Notes under the pieces: generated by a model | The model's input: only the letters and a program-made list of their open reading frames with translations | What the model was told of the DNA's origin: nothing | The model's database searches: none | Origin: JBBRUG01 sp038247995 | GTDB taxonomy: Bacteria; Chloroflexota; Chloroflexia; Chloroflexales; Chloroflexaceae | NCBI GenBank assembly: GCA_038247995.1 | Contig: JBBRUG010000099.1 | Location: forward strand, 1 to 17,525 | Direction: 5' to 3' | DNA length: 17,525 nucleotides | In this document: one piece after another, positions 1 through 6,253 of the stretch | How positions within the stretch are numbered: the stretch's first letter is position 1 | How the letters are laid out: every line of letters starts with the position of its first letter | Translations under genes and position numbers: made by a program

Positions 1-27
1 AATGCGCTATTCCCCGCATCCCCCCAG

Positions 28-141
28 CCCCCTGCTCCCTCACGTGGAGCAGGGGGAGCCGCCGCAGATTCGGCGTCCTGATGCTGTCGGAAGCCCCGCT
101 CCCGCTCAGGGAGCGGCCTGCTCTGAGCGTAGCCGAAGGGG
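28..141. repeat. Hairpin-bearing repeat-like element interrupting the protease gene
   Basis: Two perfect inverted repeats lie close together: CCCCCTGCTCC (28-38) with GGAGCAGGGGG (46-56), and CCGCTCCC (96-103) with GGGAGCGG (109-116). They are followed by CTGAGCGTAGCCGAAGGGG (123-141). No frame here encodes protease sequence, although the protease domain starts abruptly at about 180. The style (a CTCCCGCTCAGGGAG palindrome beside a TGAGCGTAGCCGAAGG tail) resembles dispersed palindromic repeats I associate with Chloroflexota and related genomes; that is recollection, not a search. Its left edge may lie outside the window and its right edge is about 160-180. It could instead be ordinary intergenic DNA brought here by deletion or misassembly. 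Confidence 0.5.
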
Positions 142-179
142 ATTGGGGGTGCGGGCAACGGCAAAAACCCTCCACCTGA

Positions 180-1088
180 GAGGGCGCCTACACCCCTACG
201 AGCGCCTATGGTCACGGCACGCACGTGGCCGGCATCGTCGCCCTTGCCGCCCCCGATGCCCAAATTCTCCCCGTGCGCGTCCTCGATGCCGACGGCGTCG
301 GCAACCTCTGGGTGCTCGCCGAAGCACTCGATTATGCCGTGCGCAATGGCGCCGATGTGATCAACCTCCGCCTCGGCACGCTCCGTCGTACGGATCTGCT
401 GGATGAAATCATCCGTTCAGTTACCTGTGCCGACGATGACGACGATGACGACGATGGCGACGATGACGACGATGACGACGATGGCGACGATGACGACGAT
501 GACGACGATGGCGATGATGGCGACGATGGCGATGATGGCGTATTTGACGACGACATGAACGACGACAGCGACGACGACGGCGTATTTGACGACGACGCCT
601 GCGATGACGACGACGATGACGGGCCGCGTGCCGGCCTTGGTCGCGGTGTTGTGGTTGTAGCTGCCGCAGGCAATAGCGGCAACAGTGTGCCGCAGTATCC
701 TGCCGCCGAAGGTGTCCGCGGATCGCTCGCTATTGCTGCCAGCACCCGTGCCGATACGCTTGCGCCCTTTGCAACCCGCGGCCCATGGGTCAACCTTGCC
801 GCACCGGGCGACCAGATCATCAGTAGCGTGCCCCCCCTCGCCAGCGGGAATGCTTATGGCGTCTGGAGCGGCAGTTCAATGGTCGCGCCGCTTGTCGCCG
901 GAACCGCCGCCCTGGTGCGTGCAGCGGAACCCCAACTCAGCGCCGTTGCCGTCGCCGACCGCCTGGTAGTAAGTGGTGCGTGCATCAACGCCCCCATGCC
1001 GCGCCTCGATGCCGCTGCGGCGCTGAACCCAAGCCCAGTTGCGCCAAATTCGTGTAGAATTTATGTACCGCTGCTTATCGGCAGCTAA
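180..1088 (+). pseudogene. S8 (subtilisin-like) serine peptidase, N-terminus missing
   Basis: This is the C-terminal two thirds of a subtilase, a secreted serine protease of the Asp-His-Ser triad type. The catalytic His motif GHGTHVAG is encoded at 210-233, the oxyanion-hole Asn motif AAAGNSGN near 660-685, and the Ser motif GSSMVAP near 870-893. The protein then runs on normally to a stop at 1086-1088. The Asp motif (D-T/S-G), propeptide and signal peptide are absent. The frame is closed by TGA at 177-179, and the upstream DNA is hairpin-rich sequence with no protease similarity. The GTG at 225 lies inside the His motif, so it is not a credible start. An Asp-rich tract (about 430-630) separates the helix after the His region from the Asn strand, an unusual insertion. 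I judge it a gene broken by insertion, deletion or a bad join. An intact gene in another assembly would overturn this. Confidence 0.75.
432..512 (+). repeat. Three exact 27-bp tandem repeats encoding Asp8-Gly
   Basis: Three identical 27-bp units (432-458, 459-485, 486-512) each encode DDDDDDDDG in the protease frame. They decay into shorter DDG units and then into two copies of GVFDDD, ending near 630. The unit is a multiple of three, so copy-number change keeps the frame. Asp-rich loops often bind calcium, and subtilases commonly need calcium, but no recognised calcium-binding repeat is clearly met. Slippage during replication is the likely origin. Confidence 0.9.
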
Positions 1089-1110
1089 CCGCGCCCGTAT
1101 GCGCTTTCAC

Positions 1111-1132
1111 GAGCGGGTCCCCCCACCCGTTC
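1111..1132. terminator. Possible terminator hairpin after the protease
   Basis: GAGCGGGT (1111-1118) pairs with ACCCGTTC (1125-1132) across six C residues, including one G-T wobble. It begins 22 bases after the protease stop codon. There is no T-run, so termination is only inferred from position. Confidence 0.3.
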
Positions 1133-1202
1133 ATCGCCCAATTCCGTGCGGCCCCCCTTACCGTGCAGAATACTTTGGGCGACTCTCGCGAAGGCGCTCG
1201 GG

Positions 1203-1251
1203 GCCGCCCATTTCGGGCGGCTATTGCAGGGCGGCCATAATGGCCGCCCTG
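1203..1251. terminator. Tandem GC-rich hairpins, probable terminator region
   Basis: Two perfect hairpins follow each other: GCCGCCC/GGGCGGC (1203-1209, 1215-1221) and the almost loopless CAGGGCGGCCAT/ATGGCCGCCCTG (1227-1238, 1240-1251). The second is followed by TGTTTATCT, a weak T-rich stretch. The two stems share the GGGCGGC core, so alternative pairing between them is possible. I see no gene in the gap 1089-1415. The other signals there are the hairpin at 1111 and the promoter at 1364. Confidence 0.5.
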
Positions 1252-1363
1252 TGTTTATCTCCCCAATCCAATAATCTCTTTACACCTCGCGCCGCAGCGT
1301 AACGCCGAATTGACCACTCTAACGCCGTATCAGCTTGCTACCAGCAACAGATGCGATAGGCCG

Positions 1364-1372
1364 TGGTATACT
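1364..1372 (+). promoter_or_regulatory. Extended -10 promoter for the glycosyltransferase operon
   Basis: TGGTATACT matches the extended -10 form TGnTATAAT with one mismatch. No -35 hexamer is visible at the right distance. A start near 1379 would give a leader of about 37 nt before the ATG at 1416. Confidence 0.5.
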
Positions 1373-1415
1373 AGATCAGCTTGAGCAATGGAGTTATAGC
1401 CCCTGGAGGCGCCCC

Positions 1416-2315
1416 ATGCCCAGTCTGGCAATTGTCATTCTGAACTATAACCGTGCCGATCTTCTAGCCGATTGTCTGGCGTCGATCTATGCTGCGCCGG
1501 CTCGCGCCACCCTCGCCGTCTGGGTCGTTGACAATAACTCCAGCGATGATAGTGTGGCTATGGTTCAGGGCCGCTTTCCACAGGTGCGCCTGATTGTCAG
1601 CCCGATCAACGGCGGCTTCGCCCACGGCAATAACCAGGCCCTGCGCGCGATCCTCGCCGATCCCGCGCCGCCCGACTATCTCATGCTGCTCAACAACGAC
1701 ACGATCGTCCCGGCCGGCGCCCTCGCTGGCTTGGTTGAGTATCTGGAAACGCATCCTGCCGTCGGCTGCGTTGGGCCGAAGTTACTGCTCCCCGACGGTA
1801 CGCTCGATCTTGCTTGTCGGCGCAGCTTTCCCACTCCCGAAGTCGCCTTCTATCGGATGACCGGCCTCGCCCGGCTCTTCCCAAACAGCCCGCGCTTTGG
1901 CCGTTATAATCTGACCTACCTCAGCCCCGATCGTGAAACCGAGGTCGATGCGATCGTTGGCGCGTGTATGCTCCTGCGCCACAGCGTCGTGGCTGAAATC
2001 GGCCTGCTCGACGAGCAGTTCTTTATGTATGGCGAAGATCTCGACTGGTGTTATCGCATCAAGCAATACGGCTGGAAGATCGTCTACTATCCCGGCGTCG
2101 TGATCCATCATCACAAGCGTGCGGCCAGCACCCGCCGCGCATTGCCCTCCATCCGCGCCTTCTACGACGCGATGCGGATCTTCCACCGCAAGTATTACGC
2201 TGCAACAACCCTGGCTCCGCTCAATCTACTGATCGAGGCCGGGATCACTGTAAAGGAACTGCTGGCACTTGGCCGTAATCTCCTCCTCCCGCCCGCCGCC
2301 CGTCGCGTCGGCTAA
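1416..2315 (+). CDS. Glycosyltransferase family 2 (rhamnosyltransferase-like)
   Basis: A 299-residue GT-A fold glycosyltransferase that should move a sugar from a nucleotide donor to a growing surface polysaccharide or lipid-linked glycan at the cytoplasmic membrane face. Visible motifs are the N-terminal strand SLAIVILNYNR (3-13), the donor-binding VVDNNSSDDS (37-46), the metal-binding LNND (92-95, in place of DxD), VGPKLLLPDG (119-128) and the catalytic region FFMYGEDLDWCYRIKQYGW (202-220), where ED at 207-208 is the likely base. This pattern is typical of WbbL/RfbF-like rhamnosyltransferases, but donor and acceptor cannot be read from sequence. I chose ATG 1416 because GGAGG (1405-1409) lies six bases upstream and family proteins begin at this strand; an earlier in-frame codon at 1335 would add 27 residues unlike the family. 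Its end overlaps the next gene by 47 bases, suggesting translational coupling. Confidence 0.9.
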   Translation: MPSLAIVILNYNRADLLADCLASIYAAPARATLAVWVVDNNSSDDSVAMVQGRFPQVRLIVSPINGGFAHGNNQALRAILADPAPPDYLMLLNNDTIVPAGALAGLVEYLETHPAVGCVGPKLLLPDGTLDLACRRSFPTPEVAFYRMTGLARLFPNSPRFGRYNLTYLSPDRETEVDAIVGACMLLRHSVVAEIGLLDEQFFMYGEDLDWCYRIKQYGWKIVYYPGVVIHHHKRAASTRRALPSIRAFYDAMRIFHRKYYAATTLAPLNLLIEAGITVKELLALGRNLLLPPAARRVG

Positions 2316-3753
2316 AGCGCAAACAAAACTTCAACCGCGCACCTGGCGCGCGATCTTGCGTTTTGGCCTGGTTATTTGCGACTTGCTGGCGCTCAATGGC
2401 GCACTGATTGGAAGTTATCTCGCCCAGCGGAATGCGCTAGAGCTGAGCGGTTTGCTCCTGCCTTCCGACCCAATGATTGTGCTGCGCTTTCTGCTGCTCT
2501 TCAACGCCGGTGTCCTGGGCATCTTTACCGCCAGCGGCCTCTACAGTATGCGCCGCGGCACGTCGCGCGTCGATGAAGCCTTCAAGATCTTCACCGCCGT
2601 TTCGCTCACCACCGTCAGCACGCTGGTGATTAACACGCTACTGCTTGAATTCGGCTCCGAAGATCTGCCTTGGACCCGCGATGTGCTGGTCTGGAGCTGG
2701 TTCAGCGCCATTGTGGGCTGTATCGCCCTGCGCAGCCTGCATCGTGTCGTAGTCAATTGGTTGCGCCAACACGGCATCGATATCCGGCGCGTGCTCATCG
2801 TCGGCGCCCGCGAACCCGGCCAACTGGTCTGGGACACGATCCGTCGCCGGCCTCAACTCGGCTACCGCGTCCAGGGCTTCCTCTCCGACAGCAGCCCGGC
2901 CGGCACGCTTGTACAAGGGTTGCCCGTCCTCGGCCGCACGGCCCAACTCGGTCGCGTCGTGCGCGCTACACAGGCCGACGAGGTGATCATCGCGCTCTCC
3001 GGGCGCTCCACCTATGATCTGGTCGATATCATCACCCTCGCCGAAGATGAAGCTGTGACGATCAAGGTCTACCCCGACACGTTCCAACTGATCACCAACA
3101 ACGATGTTTCAATCGGCGACTTGAGCGACCTGCCGCTGATCAGCGTAAAGAACGCCGCTCTCGATAATCCCTGGAATCGCGCGCTTAAACGCGGCCTCGA
3201 TATTGGCTTCGCTACAGCCGTGCTTTTGCTCGGCGCACCGGTGCTGATGCTGATTGCACTGGCGATCCGCATCGATTCGCGTGGCCCGGTCTTCTTCTTG
3301 CAAGAGCGCGTCGGGATGGACAACCAGCCCTTCTGGATGCTGAAATTCCGCACCATGCGCGTTGATGCCGAACAGTTCGGCACCTGGACGACCGCCAACG
3401 ACCCGCGCGTCACGCGCATGGGCAAACTGTTGCGCCGCACCAGCCTCGACGAACTGCCCCAACTGATCAATGTATTGATCGGCGATATGAGTGTGGTCGG
3501 GCCGCGCCCCGAACAGGCGCGCTGGGTCGAGCAGTTCAGCCAGAAGATCCCGCGCTACATGCGCCGCCACAAAGAGAAGGCCGGCCTCACCGGCTGGGCG
3601 CAAGTTAATGGGTTGCGCGGCGACACCAGCATTGAAGAACGTACTCGCTACGACCTCTACTACATCGAGAATTGGTCGCTCCTCTTCGATATCAAAATCA
3701 TTCTACGCACGATCGCTCATTTCCTGACTGGGAAGCAAGAAAACGCGTATTGA
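2269..3753 (+). CDS. Polyprenyl-phosphate sugar phosphotransferase (WcaJ/WbaP type)
   Basis: A 494-residue membrane enzyme that transfers a sugar phosphate from UDP-sugar to undecaprenyl phosphate, the first committed step of exopolysaccharide or capsule repeat assembly. Four N-terminal membrane segments are seen (about 28-50, 69-91, 107-127, 139-160). A Rossmann-like CoA-binding-type domain follows (VLIVGA 175-180 to about 270), then a fifth hydrophobic segment (312-334). The C-terminal bacterial sugar transferase domain carries QERVG (345-349), KFRTM (359-363), LDELPQ (393-398), GDMSVVGPRP (405-414) and GLTGWAQVNG (439-448). Length and order match the full-size WcaJ/CpsE class. The start is a TTG inside the upstream glycosyltransferase; AAGGA (2253-2257) is 11 bases away, and a later TTG at 2356 would cut into the first membrane helix. 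The sugar (glucose, galactose or other) cannot be assigned. Confidence 0.92.
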   Translation: MAVISSSRPPPVASAKAQTKLQPRTWRAILRFGLVICDLLALNGALIGSYLAQRNALELSGLLLPSDPMIVLRFLLLFNAGVLGIFTASGLYSMRRGTSRVDEAFKIFTAVSLTTVSTLVINTLLLEFGSEDLPWTRDVLVWSWFSAIVGCIALRSLHRVVVNWLRQHGIDIRRVLIVGAREPGQLVWDTIRRRPQLGYRVQGFLSDSSPAGTLVQGLPVLGRTAQLGRVVRATQADEVIIALSGRSTYDLVDIITLAEDEAVTIKVYPDTFQLITNNDVSIGDLSDLPLISVKNAALDNPWNRALKRGLDIGFATAVLLLGAPVLMLIALAIRIDSRGPVFFLQERVGMDNQPFWMLKFRTMRVDAEQFGTWTTANDPRVTRMGKLLRRTSLDELPQLINVLIGDMSVVGPRPEQARWVEQFSQKIPRYMRRHKEKAGLTGWAQVNGLRGDTSIEERTRYDLYYIENWSLLFDIKIILRTIAHFLTGKQENAY

Positions 3754-3778
3754 CCCGACTGGTCAATAGGTGTATAAT
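3750..3778 (+). promoter_or_regulatory. Near-consensus sigma-70 promoter with overlapping palindrome
   Basis: TTGACC (3750-3755) and TATAAT (3773-3778) are exactly 17 bases apart, one mismatch from the housekeeping consensus. The -35 overlaps the stop codon of the sugar transferase (TGA 3751-3753). It also forms the left arm of a perfect inverted repeat, TTGACC-CGACT-GGTCAA (3750-3766), which lies between -35 and -10 and could be an operator. Transcription would begin near 3785, into a stretch with no convincing gene. Confidence 0.8.
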
Positions 3779-3784
3779 ACAGCG

Positions 3785-4092
3785 CGGTTGCGATTGAGAA
3801 ATCGTAACCCTGGTAAATCTCGCCCCCTGGCGCCCGGACCGTGCATATGTACGGCACAGCGTTCGATCCGCATCAGCAGTCAGAGGTGACGTTGAGCGCG
3901 TGCGGCCTCCAGATGGGCTTGCGTGAGGCAGTATGGACGTTTGTCACAATCGATGTGCGCAGGCACTGCGCCAGATTAACTGCATGTACACGCAGCCAGG
4001 GCGAGGTAGGTTCGTAACCCACTCCTCGCGCGGGTAGCTCTTTCACGCTCCCGCACCCTTCCGGCTCCTGCTCATCGTGCAGGGGCTTTTTT
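3785..4092 (+). ncRNA. Candidate structured non-coding RNA of about 308 nt
   Basis: The stretch is bounded by a near-consensus promoter and an intrinsic terminator and is full of local hairpins. These are CGATT/AATCG (3791-3804), CCGTGCAT/ATGTACGG (3839-3854), GCGCAG/CTGCGC (3957-3971), CTGC/GCAG (about 3980-3995), GCGAGG/CCTCGC with an inner GGTT/AACC (about 4001-4029), GCGGG/CCCGC (about 4030-4053) and the terminator stem. I find no signature of RNase P RNA, tmRNA, SRP RNA or a cobalamin riboswitch; 6S RNA was considered but cannot be shown by eye. A 56-codon frame (3847-4017) exists but lacks a ribosome site and uses codons that are rare in the neighbouring genes. A long attenuator leader for the decarboxylase is an alternative, though that gene starts 300 bases beyond the terminator. 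Confidence 0.55.
4064..4092 (+). terminator. Rho-independent terminator
   Basis: GCTCCTGC (4064-4071) pairs with GCAGGGGC (4079-4086) with one T-G wobble and a 7-base loop, followed directly by TTTTTT (4087-4092). This is the most canonical intrinsic terminator in the window, and it closes the transcript predicted from the promoter at 3750-3778. Confidence 0.85.
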
Positions 4093-4241
4093 GATCCCCA
4101 ACGCAGTGCCGCTGTTCACACCTGTCTGGTAGCGCCGCCGCGCCGCCGGATCTTATCGTGCGCCATTTAGCACGCCCTGTGCCGTTCATCGGCCAGGGTG
4201 CGCCTTGGCGTGGCGGACACGCAGATCCGCCCGTACACCGG

Positions 4242-4382
4242 TCATCATTCATTCAGTGTTCATCATTCATTCAGTGCATTCAGTATGCATCATTCGCTCA
4301 GTGCGCTCAGTGTGCTCAGCGCTCATCATTCATTCAGTGTTCATCATTCATTCAGTGCTCAGTGTTCATCATTCACTCAGTG
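4242..4382. repeat. Array of 17-bp TTCAGTG repeats upstream of the decarboxylase
   Basis: The unit TCATCATTCATTCAGTG occurs exactly at 4242-4258, 4260-4276, 4323-4339 and 4341-4357, and with one or a few changes at 4287-4303 and 4366-4382. Shorter CAGTG pieces fill the gaps. The array is AT-richer than its surroundings and ends four bases before the AGGAGG ribosome site. Units are adjacent or close and lack unique spacers, so it is not CRISPR. All three plus-strand frames are largely open only because the unit has no stop codons. Between the terminator and the array (4093-4241) I see only a weak hairpin, CGTGC/GCACG near 4157-4174. Confidence 0.85.
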
Positions 4383-4395
4383 ATCCAGGAGGGTA

Positions 4396-5961
4396 TTGGT
4401 ACAATTGAAGCAACAGACCTATGCCGGCTACATTCACGATCGTTTTGGGCTCAATGGTACGGGGAACCTGACCGATTTTATGGAGCGCCGTGACGGCGAC
4501 CTCTATTTCGGTGGCCAGGTGAACCTGACTGAACTGGCGCGGCGTCATGGCGCTCCGCTTGAAGTTGTCTACACGCCGCAGATCACCGCTCAGGTGCAGC
4601 GAATGTTGAACTGGGCCGCCACGGCTCGCGTCAACGCCGAGTACACCGGCGCGTTTCTCTACGCTTACGCCACCAAGGCCAACTTCGCCGCCGAGGCTGT
4701 GCAAACCGCACTCGCCGCCGGCGCCCACTACGAAACGTCGGCCGCTGCCGACGTGGTGATCGCCCACGGGCTCTGGCAACACGGCCAGCTCCCGTCCGAC
4801 CGGCTGATCTGTTGTAATGGCTCAAAAGAGCCGAACTATCTGGCCGCGATCCGCGCCTTCCGCGCCGATGGCTGCGCCAATGTTGTGCCTGTGCTCGACG
4901 ACTTGAGCGAGCTCGATGCCATGATCGACAGCCCCGCGCCATTCATGTTCGGCGTGCGCGAGCGTGCCGCCGGCAACCGCGACGGACGCCACCCCGGCAA
5001 CGACCGCTTCGGCCTCACCGGCGCCGCGATCGAACAGGCGGCCGCCACGATCGCCGCCACGCGGCATTCCCTCGTGCTCTACCACGCAATGGTCGGCAGC
5101 CAGATCGAGGATGAGGAGCATTTCCTCGCCACCCTGCGCGACTCGGTTGCGCAATATTGCGCACTGCGCCGCCATGTGCCGAGCCTGCGCTACTTCAACT
5201 TCGGCGGCGGCATTCCCACTGCCGGCTACAATTTGGGTTTTAACTTCGACTACGAACGCTTCCTCGGTCGGCTCATGGCTACCATTCGCGACACCTGTGC
5301 CGCCTACGAAGTACCCATGCCCGACCTGATCGGCGAGTTCGGACGCTACACTGTCGCCACCCACAGCGTCTTGCTCCTGGAAGTGGGCGCCGTCAAGCCT
5401 GGCCAACCCGGCGACCCGGATTGGTACCTGATCAACGGCTCGCTTATGGTCAGCTTGCCCGACAGCGTGCTCGTCGACGGCCAGGAGTTCGTCATCCTGC
5501 CGTTGAGCGACTGGGATCGCCCCGTAAAGCCGGTTCGTCTGGCCGGACGGCGCACCTGCGACAGCGACGACGTCTACCCGCGCCCCGATGCGCCGCCGCT
5601 CATGCTCCCCGCTGTCGACGCCGGCCTAATGATCGCCATTTGCGGCGTGGGCGCCTACCAACAGATGATCTCCGGTCGCGGCGGCGCGCACCACTGCCTA
5701 AGCCCCGAACCAACCCGCGTGATCATCAGCGCGGTGAACGGCCGGCTCGTTTCACGCGTGATCCCCCAGCAAGATCAGGCTACGATCATGCAGTTGCTGG
5801 GCTACCCAAACGAACCTGCTGTCGTCACCCTGCCTTTTGCGCGCCCGGCAGCACGTGAGTATGTTGAAGCCCAACGCCCGCTGCGCATTGCTCCGACCCT
5901 GATCGACACACCCGCCCGTCGGCGGCAGCGCGAACGCCTACGTTTAGTACGGATGCGCTGA
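4396..5961 (+). CDS. Arginine decarboxylase-like PLP enzyme (fold type III)
   Basis: A 521-residue member of the Orn/DAP/Arg decarboxylase group 2 family. The PLP lysine is K94 in YAYATKAN. Other family landmarks are HAMVGSQ (230-236, equivalent to HxxxGSQ), the phosphate-binding FNFGGGIP (267-274), GEFGR (313-317, equivalent to EPGR), the active-site CDSDD (388-392) and GVGAYQQM (417-424). The run NGSLMVSLPDS...RRTCDSDD resembles the C-terminal half of biosynthetic arginine decarboxylase (SpeA) more than diaminopimelate or ornithine decarboxylase, so agmatine formation for polyamine synthesis is the best guess. It is shorter than proteobacterial SpeA. TTG 4396 lies only 3 bases after AGGAGG (4387-4392) and TTG 4405 lies 12 after it, so the exact start is unsettled. 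It stands alone, preceded by the repeat array. The substrate is inferred, not proven. Confidence 0.8.
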   Translation: MVQLKQQTYAGYIHDRFGLNGTGNLTDFMERRDGDLYFGGQVNLTELARRHGAPLEVVYTPQITAQVQRMLNWAATARVNAEYTGAFLYAYATKANFAAEAVQTALAAGAHYETSAAADVVIAHGLWQHGQLPSDRLICCNGSKEPNYLAAIRAFRADGCANVVPVLDDLSELDAMIDSPAPFMFGVRERAAGNRDGRHPGNDRFGLTGAAIEQAAATIAATRHSLVLYHAMVGSQIEDEEHFLATLRDSVAQYCALRRHVPSLRYFNFGGGIPTAGYNLGFNFDYERFLGRLMATIRDTCAAYEVPMPDLIGEFGRYTVATHSVLLLEVGAVKPGQPGDPDWYLINGSLMVSLPDSVLVDGQEFVILPLSDWDRPVKPVRLAGRRTCDSDDVYPRPDAPPLMLPAVDAGLMIAICGVGAYQQMISGRGGAHHCLSPEPTRVIISAVNGRLVSRVIPQQDQATIMQLLGYPNEPAVVTLPFARPAAREYVEAQRPLRIAPTLIDTPARRRQRERLRLVRMR

Positions 5962-5977
5962 ACCCAATTTTGCGCAT

Positions 5978-6014
5978 GCGTGTTACGTATTCCGGACCTG
6001 AATACGTAACACGC
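5978..6014. repeat. Perfect 15-bp inverted repeat, hairpin
   Basis: GCGTGTTACGTATTC (5978-5992) and GAATACGTAACACGC (6000-6014) are exact complements around a 7-base spacer CGGACCT, starting 17 bases after the decarboxylase stop. There is no T-run, so a classic terminator is unlikely. A dispersed palindromic repeat, a transcript-end stabiliser or an operator remain possible. Confidence 0.85.
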
Positions 6015-6034
6015 AACACTCGCTCGCTCACCCC

Positions 6035-6062
6035 TCAGCCTTCAGCCTTCAGCCTTCAGCCT
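6035..6062. repeat. Four tandem heptamers TCAGCCT
   Basis: Four perfect, gapless copies of TCAGCCT lie between the palindrome at 5978-6014 and the response-regulator promoter. Short heptamer tandem repeats of this kind vary in copy number in other bacteria; no function is visible here. Confidence 0.9.
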
Positions 6063-6157
6063 TTCCTTGTTCCCCCCGTAACTATTTGGTGCGCAACTGC
6101 GTTAGTATACATAGCAGACATCGTAGCTATCAAACAAGCCCAAAAGCATCGTTCAAG

Positions 6158-6166
6158 TGGTAAAAT
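6158..6166 (+). promoter_or_regulatory. Extended -10 promoter for the response regulator
   Basis: TGGTAAAAT fits TGnTATAAT with one mismatch and has no clear -35. The predicted start near 6173 leaves a leader of about 80 nt before ATG 6254. An alternative TATACA at about 6107-6112 lacks both an extended motif and a well-spaced -35. Confidence 0.45.
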
Positions 6167-6253
6167 AAACCAGACCAACTTGTACCATCTTCCACTTCCG
6201 CTGGTTGCCACCCAACTGCGCACCAACCGTGCAGGGGCGCAAGGAGACTTCGC

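Noticed and set aside
2..406. 134-codon Arg/Pro-rich frame at the left edge
   Set aside because: It is an off-frame reading of the hairpin segment and the start of the protease domain, without domain similarity.
332..820. Ser/Pro-rich minus-strand frame opposite the Asp-rich repeat
   Set aside because: It is the antisense shadow of the GAC/GAT repeats. The plus frame carries the real protease motifs.
3950..4012. Possible cobalamin riboswitch (GGCACTGCGCC and AGCCAGGGCGAGGT look a little like B12-box elements)
   Set aside because: The upstream conserved GGGAA and CCGCCACTG elements are missing and the spacing is wrong. The gene downstream is not a cobalamin gene.
3847..4017. 56-codon frame inside the candidate RNA, starting at ATG 3847
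   Set aside because: No ribosome site, no recognisable domain, and it uses AGG, AGA, TTA and TGT codons that the neighbouring genes largely avoid. It also lies across several hairpins.
4242..4382. CRISPR array
   Set aside because: Units are 17 bp, adjacent or separated by a few related bases, with no unique spacers and no cas genes.
4397..4405. TGGTACAAT as an extended -10 promoter
   Set aside because: It overlaps the decarboxylase start codons and would start transcription inside the gene, and a good ribosome site lies just upstream.
4158..4493. His/Ser/Phe-rich open frames across the 17-bp repeats
   Set aside because: They exist only because the repeat unit has no stop codons. All three frames are similarly open and there is no start signal.
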